20,558 bases of DNA from contig CACZNR010000056.1 of NCBI GenBank assembly GCA_902782475.1, positions 1 to 20,558 of the forward strand, written 5' to 3'. The position numbers and the translations under genes are program-made. The notes beneath the pieces were generated by a model, which was given only the letters and a program-made list of their open reading frames with translations, was not told the origin of the DNA and searched no databases. Source of the stretch: an uncultured Eubacteriales bacterium (GTDB taxonomy: Bacteria; Bacillota; Clostridia; Christensenellales; Christensenellaceae). Every line of letters begins with the position of its first letter. The stretch's first letter is position 1. Positions 15,122 to 20,558 of the stretch are shown one piece after another.

Positions 15122-16108
15122 TTATCTGATAACGAATGGCTTAACACCTTCTACAGCCTTCTTAGCGCAGATGACTGCATCGTCATTGTCGATGTCGATG
15201 AGTATGTACTTGGTATTGCCCATTCCAAGCTCATGCATGTATGAGAGCTGTCTCAGACCATGTCTGGATTCGATCCTCTCCTTGAGGTCCTTGTAGTTGT
15301 CAGCTGCAAGAGCATATGCGATGTCAACAGAAGCTGAATCGATGGCAACTATGTCTGTTGAAGCCAGAACACCTACGTTTGGTGTTGTAACAGGCTCTGC
15401 TCCTGTACCTTCACAGTCACATGATACTGACATGTTCCTTAAAACGTTTACATATGTAACGTTCTTTCCGAAATAGTCTATTGTAGCCTTTGTGGACTCA
15501 GCGATCTTCTCCATGAGCTCTTCCTCTACAACGCCCCACATGTCACCGTTCTTTTCATGTATCCATTTCTTGCCGATGCGTCCTGAAGCGCAGCCGATAC
15601 CGATGTTCTTGTTGGATCCGCCGAAGCCGCCCATTCCATGTCCCTTGAAGTGTGTGAGAACGAACAGGGAGTCATAGTTAGGCATTGAAGCACCTACGTT
15701 CATCTCCTTGAACCACTTTCCGCCTTCTACAGGAAGATTTGTCGTTCCTTCAGAGTCCATGATGTCTACAGGAGCAAATGTCCAGCCGTTTACCTTAAGT
15801 GTCTCAAGGTGGTCTGCTGTCTCATATCTACCGCCCTTATAGAATGTATTGGTCTCAACTATAGTAGCATTTCCTTCCGGGAATTCGTCTTCCATGACCT
15901 TCTTTACCCATGTAGGAGGAATGATGTTTGGTCCGTTAGGTTCACCTGTATGAAGCTTGATGGCAACCTTTCCCTTGATATATGCCTTTACTCTGTCATA
16001 GACCTTCTCGATACCTTCAGGTGAAAGATCTCTGGTGAAGTAAACAATAGAAGTATTGCCTGTTCTTTCCTCAAAAGGTACATATTTTGTTCCGTCCTGA
16101 TTATTCAT
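15122..16108 (-). CDS. DUF362-domain protein
   Basis: A 328-residue cytoplasmic protein dominated by a DUF362 domain. Recognisable parts are KVAIKLHTGEP (about residue 45), the FKGHGMGGFGGSNKNIGIG loop (about residues 154-172), the SCDCEG cysteine pair (about residues 225-227) and the C-terminal ILASTDIVAIDSAS-like stretch (here GVLASTDIVAIDSASVDIA). Many DUF362 proteins carry a ferredoxin domain or bind an Fe-S cluster; here no CxxCxxC ferredoxin repeat is present, only scattered cysteines. Function is not established. The start at 16108 has GAGGAG six bases upstream; the longer in-frame ORF to 16186 is leader sequence. It has its own extended -10 promoter and a strong terminator. Confidence 0.85.
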   Translation of the reverse strand: MNNQDGTKYVPFEERTGNTSIVYFTRDLSPEGIEKVYDRVKAYIKGKVAIKLHTGEPNGPNIIPPTWVKKVMEDEFPEGNATIVETNTFYKGGRYETADHLETLKVNGWTFAPVDIMDSEGTTNLPVEGGKWFKEMNVGASMPNYDSLFVLTHFKGHGMGGFGGSNKNIGIGCASGRIGKKWIHEKNGDMWGVVEEELMEKIAESTKATIDYFGKNVTYVNVLRNMSVSCDCEGTGAEPVTTPNVGVLASTDIVAIDSASVDIAYALAADNYKDLKERIESRHGLRQLSYMHELGMGNTKYILIDIDNDDAVICAKKAVEGVKPFVIR

Positions 16109-16156
16109 AATCTTCTCCTCTCTAAAAATGTTTTCTAACATTTTGTCTCTCTGATA

Positions 16157-16165
16157 ATTATACCA
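16157..16165 (-). promoter_or_regulatory. Extended -10 promoter of the DUF362 gene
   Basis: Minus-strand TGGTATAAT fits the TGnTATAAT extended -10 form, with a weak TTGTAT 18 bases upstream. The leader is about 40 bases and contains a small AT-rich hairpin (16125-16144). Confidence 0.6.
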
Positions 16166-16226
16166 ACAATGTTCATTTTGATACAATAAAGATTATCATA
16201 TCGTTCGGTTATTACGGTACGGTACC

Positions 16227-17156
16227 TTATCTTAAAAATGCCACCATGAGAGCAAGGCCTATGAGTGTCACTGCAAGATATGTGCTGACCTGCATGTTTA
16301 TGAACTCAGTGTTGTCAGGATCCCCTGCAAATACGCTTGAGGCAAATGGTGCAGGAAGTATGCTTGCAAGTATGAGGGTATATGTTGCAGCTCTGTCAGT
16401 CACTCCGACAAGCTTAAGGAGCAGTATGCATATGATGCATGAAGCTCCTGTGGCGATCATCCTGAAAAGAGCAGTAAGTGCCACTTCCTTTACATATCTC
16501 CTGCTGAAGGATATCTCATATCCTACCACCACAAGTATCAGAGGAGTGATGACCGAAAGAGGCATAGCTACGATGTCCTTTAATATGCTTCCCCATTGAT
16601 TTGAGAGCACAGGGCGGGATATTCCAATAAGGTTCAGTATGAGACCTATGAATACACCTCTAAGTATCCTGCTTGCAAATACGTTCTTAAGTTTTGAGAG
16701 GAGACTTCCGCCTCCTGCAAGTTCACCGTGCATGAACGGCACCCAGATAAGAAAGAAGAAAAATGCCAGTCCCACGTCGAGTGCCACGTCATAAGCCAGT
16801 GAGAGCTTTGGATAAAGGAGCGGAAAAAGTCCGAGGCCAAGGAGTCCGTTCTCATATGTTGTACAGAGTATCTCCATGTATCTGTTCTTCTGTCTGGTGC
16901 TCCTTCTTAGAAGCATGCCTATGAGAAGAGACATGGCAGACATGAGAAATCCCAGGAACGGCATCGCTATGACATCAGATGACAGTTCTGCACTGGCCGT
17001 TGCAAAACCCAGGTTTATGGGCATGAGCCAGTCAAGTACAAAGCTCTTGATACCGGTTATCCCCTTTTCATCAAAAACATTCTTTCTTTTCAAAAACATG
17101 CCGAGCCCTATACAGAATACTATGGGCAGGATTATCCTCAGGATGTCGATTATCAT
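16227..17156 (-). CDS. AEC-family (auxin efflux carrier-like) transporter
   Basis: A 309-residue membrane protein with about ten helices in two five-helix halves, as in the AEC family of bile/arsenite/riboflavin-type carriers. Bacterial members move organic acids such as malate or other anions; the substrate here is unknown. Signs are the N-terminal ILRIILPIVFCIGLGMFLKR, the family's LPIxxxIxLG-type start; the central IWVPFMHGE; and the C-terminal LASILPAPFASSVFA, which matches the conserved P-A/P-x-x-SSVFA signature before the last helices. The start at 17156 is supported by AGGAG eight bases away; the 22-residue extension is rejected. It lies after the MFS terminator, with a TATAAT at 17212-17217. 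Confidence 0.85.
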   Translation of the reverse strand: MIIDILRIILPIVFCIGLGMFLKRKNVFDEKGITGIKSFVLDWLMPINLGFATASAELSSDVIAMPFLGFLMSAMSLLIGMLLRRSTRQKNRYMEILCTTYENGLLGLGLFPLLYPKLSLAYDVALDVGLAFFFFLIWVPFMHGELAGGGSLLSKLKNVFASRILRGVFIGLILNLIGISRPVLSNQWGSILKDIVAMPLSVITPLILVVVGYEISFSRRYVKEVALTALFRMIATGASCIICILLLKLVGVTDRAATYTLILASILPAPFASSVFAGDPDNTEFINMQVSTYLAVTLIGLALMVAFLR

Positions 17157-17176
17157 TTTACATGCTCCTCTCCTAT

Positions 17177-17205
17177 AAAAAAGACAGTACACCCTATGTA
17201 CTGTC
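17177..17205 (-). terminator. Intrinsic terminator between the MFS and AEC genes
   Basis: Minus-strand GACAGTACA pairs with TGTACTGTC around a five-base loop, followed by TTTTTT. A TATAAT lies just before it at 17212-17217, so the same hairpin may also sit at the very 5' end of an AEC transcript. Confidence 0.85.
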
Positions 17206-17211
17206 CCTATG

Positions 17212-17217
17212 ATTATA
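17212..17217 (-). promoter_or_regulatory. Possible -10 element for the AEC gene
   Basis: Perfect minus-strand TATAAT with a weak TTAAGG 17 bases upstream inside the end of the MFS gene. If used, the transcript would start at the terminator hairpin. Confidence 0.35.
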
Positions 17218-17229
17218 AACACGTTATAT

Positions 17230-18471
17230 TTATTCCTTAACAGCCTTCTTCCTGAAAGAGGTGTAAAGTATGAAAGAAACTGATATGACGGCCATCACCA
17301 GGAATATCATGTAGCTTAGCCTGTATGAACCTGTTATGTCGAAGATCGTTCCCATGAACGGTGACGCAAATGCACCTGTAAATGAAGTAATCATGGTGAA
17401 GATCGAGAGTACATCTCCAAATGATCTGTGACCGAATATGTCTCCAAGTACGAGGTTCAGCCCTACGGTATATGTACCTCCGGTAAAGCCAAGGCATATG
17501 CAGTATATCCATACTGCTCCGGGAATGTTTATGAAAAGTGCAGCCAGCGGAGCAAGTATGATGAGTACTGAGACTATGGAGACTGTAAGCTTCCTTCCCA
17601 GCCTGTCAAACATGACTCCCATGACGAGCTTTCCTACCGTAAGCATGATGAGATAGAAGGAATTCATGGCCGTTGCTGCAGACGTGCTGTATCCGGTATC
17701 GCTTAAAAATGCTATGGTGTGTGCCCAAGGACCATTGTTGAAAAGTGACATGAGCACGAAGGCGATTATCAGCATATAGAACGAAGGCATGCGCCTTATC
17801 TCATACATGGAGTAGTCCGCGTCTGACGGCTTTGCCACAAGGGTCTGCTTTGTCTCTTTTTTCTTATTGCTTGTATACTTCTCAAGGCCAACTGACTCAG
17901 GTCTGTCCTTCATGAAGAACAGAAGCACAGGTACCAGCACCACTATGGCAGTTACAGAAGTTACAAGATATGCCGTCCTCCAGGATGTTGCTTCTATAAT
18001 GGAGTTGATTATGGGTGAAAAAAGAGAGTTTCCAAGTCCAGTCCCCGCATATGCTATGGCAGTAGCAGTACCGATGGAATCCTTGAACCATGCGTTTATG
18101 TAATTTGCAGCAACAAAAAGGCTCAGTGCGTTTGTAAACACTCCCTGTATGGTTGCAATTATGAAGAACTGCCAAATCTTTGGAAAAACGGTATAGAGAA
18201 GATTTGTAAGAGCAATGGATACTGCACCTATGAGAAGTACCTTGTTGGCACCGATTTTTGGTATGAGTTTTCTTATGAACGGAACAAAAAATATGCTTAC
18301 CATGGATATTACAGTCCTAGTAAGTGAATATGTTCCCCTTGAAAAACCCAGGTCTTCACATATGGGTTTCATGAGCACTCCCGCCGTACCTGTCAGGAGT
18401 CCCGAACCTATTACCATTGCAAATGATGCAGCTATGGCCATGAGCCAAGCCTTATGAATCTTCTTAAACAC
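17230..18471 (-). CDS. Major facilitator superfamily transporter (OFA/monocarboxylate-like)
   Basis: A 413-residue secondary carrier with twelve hydrophobic helices and a charged central loop (about residues 200-220). It begins AWLMAIAASFAMVIGSG and has the MFS motif GVMFDRLGRKLT in the cytoplasmic loop of the second half; FVPFIRKLIPKIGANK occupies the matching site in the first. The arrangement resembles oxalate/formate-antiporter and monocarboxylate carriers, but no substrate residue is diagnostic. The start is GTG with AGGG about seven bases upstream. The gene starts 21 bases after the bcp stop and probably shares its transcript, then ends in a strong terminator. Confidence 0.87.
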   Translation of the reverse strand: MFKKIHKAWLMAIAASFAMVIGSGLLTGTAGVLMKPICEDLGFSRGTYSLTRTVISMVSIFFVPFIRKLIPKIGANKVLLIGAVSIALTNLLYTVFPKIWQFFIIATIQGVFTNALSLFVAANYINAWFKDSIGTATAIAYAGTGLGNSLFSPIINSIIEATSWRTAYLVTSVTAIVVLVPVLLFFMKDRPESVGLEKYTSNKKKETKQTLVAKPSDADYSMYEIRRMPSFYMLIIAFVLMSLFNNGPWAHTIAFLSDTGYSTSAATAMNSFYLIMLTVGKLVMGVMFDRLGRKLTVSIVSVLIILAPLAALFINIPGAVWIYCICLGFTGGTYTVGLNLVLGDIFGHRSFGDVLSIFTMITSFTGAFASPFMGTIFDITGSYRLSYMIFLVMAVISVSFILYTSFRKKAVKE

Positions 18472-18492
18472 TCTTTTTCCCTGGACCTTCCC

Positions 18493-18948
18493 TTATTTCA
18501 GTTCCTCAAGCATCTGCATAGGATTCTCAGCTGCCTTTACCTTGTCCATTGACTTTACGATAATGCCCTCTTCATCGATCAGGTAAGTCGTCCTTACGAC
18601 TCCCATGCTGACCTTGCCGTAATTCTTCTTTTCCTTCCATACATCATAAAGCTCCAGCACTTTCCTTTCAGTATCGGAAAGAAGCGTAAAGTTAAGTCCG
18701 AATTTTTCCTGGAACTTCTTGTGAGATTCTATGCTGTCCTTTGATACACCAAGGATAACAGCATTCTTTTCAGAAAACTGTGGCCGCAGTTCAGCAAAGC
18801 CGCATGCCTGCTTAGTGCACCCGCTGGTATTGTCTTTTGGATAGAAATAAAGGATGACCTTCTGTCCCCTGTAATCACTTAGACTGTGTTCAATTCCGTC
18901 CTGGTCCGGAAGTGTGAAATCCGGAGCTTTTATTCCTGTTTCAAGCAT
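18493..18948 (-). CDS. bcp: Thioredoxin-dependent peroxiredoxin (BCP/PrxQ type)
   Basis: A 151-residue atypical 2-Cys peroxiredoxin that reduces hydrogen peroxide and organic hydroperoxides using thioredoxin. YFYPKDNTSGCTKQACGF (residues 35-52) carries the peroxidatic Cys44 and the resolving Cys49 at the five-residue spacing of the BCP group. GVVRTTYLIDEEG contains the conserved active-site Arg. Length is normal. The start at 18948 follows AGGAGG eight bases upstream; the longer ORF to 18996 would read through the leader hairpin. It heads the transcript shared with the MFS gene. Confidence 0.95.
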   Translation of the reverse strand: MLETGIKAPDFTLPDQDGIEHSLSDYRGQKVILYFYPKDNTSGCTKQACGFAELRPQFSEKNAVILGVSKDSIESHKKFQEKFGLNFTLLSDTERKVLELYDVWKEKKNYGKVSMGVVRTTYLIDEEGIIVKSMDKVKAAENPMQMLEELK

Positions 18949-18966
18949 AATGTCATCCTCCTTAAA

Positions 18967-18998
18967 AATTGGATACAGAGAAGTCCCTGTACCCAATT
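18967..18998 (-). terminator. Hairpin with T-run in the bcp leader (terminator or attenuator)
   Basis: Minus-strand AATTGGGTACAG pairs with CTGTATCCAATT (one G-U) around an eight-base loop and is followed by TTTTT, then the bcp AAGGAGG. It lies 31 bases after the stop of the decayed frame at 19030, so it may be that gene's old terminator, or an attenuator at the start of the bcp transcript. Confidence 0.6.
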
Positions 18999-19026
18999 AT
19001 TATACAACATCATTTTATCACATCAA
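18999..19026 (-). promoter_or_regulatory. Promoter of bcp-MFS
   Basis: Minus-strand TTGATG (19021-19026) is 16 bases from a perfect TATAAT (18999-19004). The predicted start falls in the GGG at the base of the leader hairpin. Confidence 0.6.
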
Positions 19027-19029
19027 GTA

Positions 19030-19134
19030 TCAGATACCTGTTCTTGGCACTGTTGCCCAGTAGTCTGTCCTTGGGATCCGGTCAAGAAACTTCTCTATCT
19101 CTATGTTCCAGAATCTCCGCTCGTGTACATGTCT
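19030..19134 (-). pseudogene. 34-codon C-terminal remnant of an unrecognised gene
   Basis: A minus-strand frame of 34 codons ends in TGA and reads like a true protein tail, with RFWNIEIEKFLDRIPRTDYW. It uses the same codon style (AGG, AGA, ATA, CTT) and higher GC as the neighbouring genes, while the DNA on its upstream side is AT-rich with stops. There is no start codon or ribosome site. A terminator-like hairpin follows 31 bases downstream. I do not recognise the family. It may be the surviving 3' end of a gene removed when the segment to its right arrived, or chance. Confidence 0.35.
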
Positions 19135-19502
19135 TTATAGTTATCAGATCCAACTGATATTGAATAATCGTCTTATCCAATCAAATATTATCTTATATTT
19201 TTATTTGCATATTCTTCTGTCATTAAGGTCTACAAAAAAGGACTATTAACTATGTCATTTCTATTAAAACATCAAAATTCATCTCGATTAAATTTCTAGT
19301 ATGATATATTAATTATGGGTTTATGAAATTCTATAATTGGAGTCAAATATTTAAAACTATACCGATAGCATATATTATAATCATAAAACTCTCTTTTCGT
19401 TTTTAGACTATAGAGGTACATTAAAAATAATTAGCTTTTAAGGATGTAGTTCATACGAAGAATGAATTATCATTATTATTATCATTTCTTATCATTTTTG
19501 GA
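19135..19502. other. AT-rich intergenic stretch with no gene seen
   Basis: About 370 bases of very AT-rich sequence between the remnant and the orphan gene. No convincing ORF, RNA gene or paired inverted repeat of an insertion sequence was found. Short ATTATT and TATCAT runs occur near 19460-19500. The composition differs clearly from the 19 kb to the left. Confidence 0.6.
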
Positions 19503-19530
19503 TTGTGTTCTGTAAAAGGGAGTATATTAT
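19503..19530 (+). promoter_or_regulatory. Possible promoter of the orphan membrane-anchored protein gene
   Basis: TTGTGT (19503-19508) is 16 bases from TATTAT (19525-19530). If used, transcription begins near 19537, which excludes the upstream GTG at 19505 as a start. Confidence 0.35.
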
Positions 19531-19579
19531 AAAATTAGGGATATACGTAATATATCATGATAATGTAAGGATGAGAGAA

Positions 19580-20392
19580 ATGAGAAATAAAAATTTTATC
19601 ATAATATCAATATTGTTGTGTTTATCTATCGCCTATATTTTGGCGAGTTTTCCTGTACGGAAAAGGATTAAACTCAAAAAAGGTGAAGATGTTGCTTCAA
19701 GTACATTTGTTTCTTCTGTTATTAATGAACATGATCAGTCTCATCCAATAACTAGTGAACAGTCGAGCCCCTATGAATACGAAGAACTGCTTATTCCTGT
19801 CTACGAGGAATATGATCTTCTATATGACACAAATGGAGTGTATTGGCTTGGTATTGATGGAGCCTTATTCAGATATCAAAATGCGGGACAAATGCATACA
19901 GATGGAATAATTCACTCGTTTCCTACTGAAGCAATAAGGCAGAGAGATGAAACTACCCGATACTTTATTTATGAAAGTGATACCTCTAAGCGTTTATATC
20001 TATTTTTTACGAAAAATTCGATGGATTATGGCACCCTGGTCGGATATCCAATGATAATTAGTCAAGTTCATTCATATTCTGATTTTCAATCTTTGAAGCA
20101 AGGTGATGACATGTCGAAAGTTGAAGAGATAGATGATATCACCTCATGCTACAGATATATGTTTGATGAGTTTTACCACATGAATTCAGTTGGAGCTGAA
20201 AACAGGATAAAGGATGGTTATCCCCTTACAAGCGTGCATTATCTTAGTGATGGCATTTTAATGATTGAGTGGACAATGGACGATGATACTTATTACAAGA
20301 TACATGACATAAAATATGACAAGGACTATAACTATACTAATATGTATGGTGAAACAGATAATTACAGGATCCTTGATCAGGATCTTCCTTAA
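19580..20392 (+). CDS. Hypothetical membrane-anchored protein
   Basis: A 270-residue protein I do not recognise. Residues about 5-24 form one hydrophobic helix after a short basic start, followed by RKR, so it may be membrane-anchored; no lipobox cysteine with proper spacing is seen. A polar linker (about 35-65) leads to a soluble domain rich in Tyr and Asp. QGDDMSKVEEID (about residues 173-184) followed by SVHYLSDGILMIEWTMDDDTYY recalls the helix-then-strands pattern of small BamE/BLIP-like domains in many clostridial proteins; this is only a resemblance. The ATG at 19580 is chosen for AAGGA eight bases upstream; another ATG at 19571 and a GTG at 19505 are in frame. Base composition and strand differ from the neighbours, suggesting acquisition. 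A terminator-like hairpin follows. Confidence 0.75.
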   Translation: MRNKNFIIISILLCLSIAYILASFPVRKRIKLKKGEDVASSTFVSSVINEHDQSHPITSEQSSPYEYEELLIPVYEEYDLLYDTNGVYWLGIDGALFRYQNAGQMHTDGIIHSFPTEAIRQRDETTRYFIYESDTSKRLYLFFTKNSMDYGTLVGYPMIISQVHSYSDFQSLKQGDDMSKVEEIDDITSCYRYMFDEFYHMNSVGAENRIKDGYPLTSVHYLSDGILMIEWTMDDDTYYKIHDIKYDKDYNYTNMYGETDNYRILDQDLP

Positions 20393-20473
20393 AGATCAAG
20401 CCTTTGGTCGTTTAACAAATATATTTCCTATAAAGATGATAATACTATCGATCGATTTATTGGCCAATAAAGA

Positions 20474-20530
20474 AAATAAGCTGTCTCAATACGATGTCAG
20501 GATCGTTTGAAGGCAGCTTATTTACTTTTC
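20474..20530 (+). terminator. Terminator-like long hairpin after the orphan gene
   Basis: AAATAAGCTGTC pairs with GGCAGCTTATTT (one G-U) and the 26-base loop contains a further ACGAT/ATCGT pairing. TACTTTTC follows on the plus strand. A-rich DNA on the other side means it could work in both directions. Confidence 0.6.
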
Positions 20531-20558
20531 ATCTGGTATGCATTTATAACCTATCAGA

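Noticed and set aside
16109..16186. 26-codon N-terminal extension of the DUF362 protein
   Set aside because: It crosses the extended -10 promoter and leader; GAGGAG precedes the ATG at 16108.
19505..19579. Upstream GTG start for the orphan protein
   Set aside because: The likely -10 at 19525-19530 lies inside that extension, and AAGGA directs the ATG at 19580.
1..20558. tRNA, rRNA, CRISPR, phage or toxin-antitoxin genes
   Set aside because: None was recognised by eye in any intergenic region or frame. The SNF2 helicase was considered as a defence gene but has no defence partner nearby.

Overview
The window looks like a chromosomal stretch of a low-to-mid-GC Bacillota, most likely an anaerobic Clostridia (Lachnospiraceae-like) or Erysipelotrichia. 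This is inferred from AGGAGG-type ribosome sites, TTGACT/TATAAT promoters, many short hairpin-plus-T-run terminators, heavy AGG/AGA arginine codon use, and the gene set (PepC, LarC, ECF S component, DUF362, DUF937, AEC carrier). No rRNA, tRNA, CRISPR array, phage gene or intact insertion sequence was recognised. Almost every gene is on the minus strand; the exceptions are the ArsR-type regulator at 7508 and the orphan gene at 19580.

Layout in plus coordinates. 1-5070: the start of an MgtA-type P-ATPase (cut by the window edge), a PfkB sugar kinase just upstream of it, and a large SNF2-family helicase. 5149-7900: a zinc/cadmium export cassette with a P1B-2 ATPase, a separate 72-residue HMA metal-binding protein and a divergent ArsR/SmtB regulator. 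A strong leftward promoter and a 9-4-9 inverted repeat (probable operator) lie between the regulator and the HMA gene. 7857-9863: a GNAT acetyltransferase and aminopeptidase C. 9942-11983: larC (nickel-pincer cofactor metallation) overlapping an ECF-transporter S component, preceded by a promoter and a terminator-like leader hairpin. 11984-14274: a tight operon of DNA-3-methyladenine glycosylase I, a GNAT enzyme, a 3-hexulose-6-phosphate-synthase-like protein and a flavin-reductase-like protein. 14331-18948: DUF937, DUF362, an AEC carrier, an MFS carrier and a Bcp peroxiredoxin, mostly separated by terminators. 18949-20558: an AT-rich segment with a 34-codon decayed gene tail and a membrane-anchored orphan protein.

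The most interesting points are these: (i) the larC leader, which carries a 13-bp hairpin and T-run between promoter and ribosome site, so larC-ECF may be attenuated; (ii) the 11-nt overlap of larC with an ECF S component of unknown substrate, together with a 31-histidine tract in LarC; (iii) an intrinsic terminator between the HMA protein and its ATPase, whose start lacks a visible Shine-Dalgarno sequence; (iv) a lone HPS-like enzyme coupled to a flavin reductase with no PHI partner visible. None of these is proof of a new system. They are candidates that comparative genomics or transcript mapping could settle.
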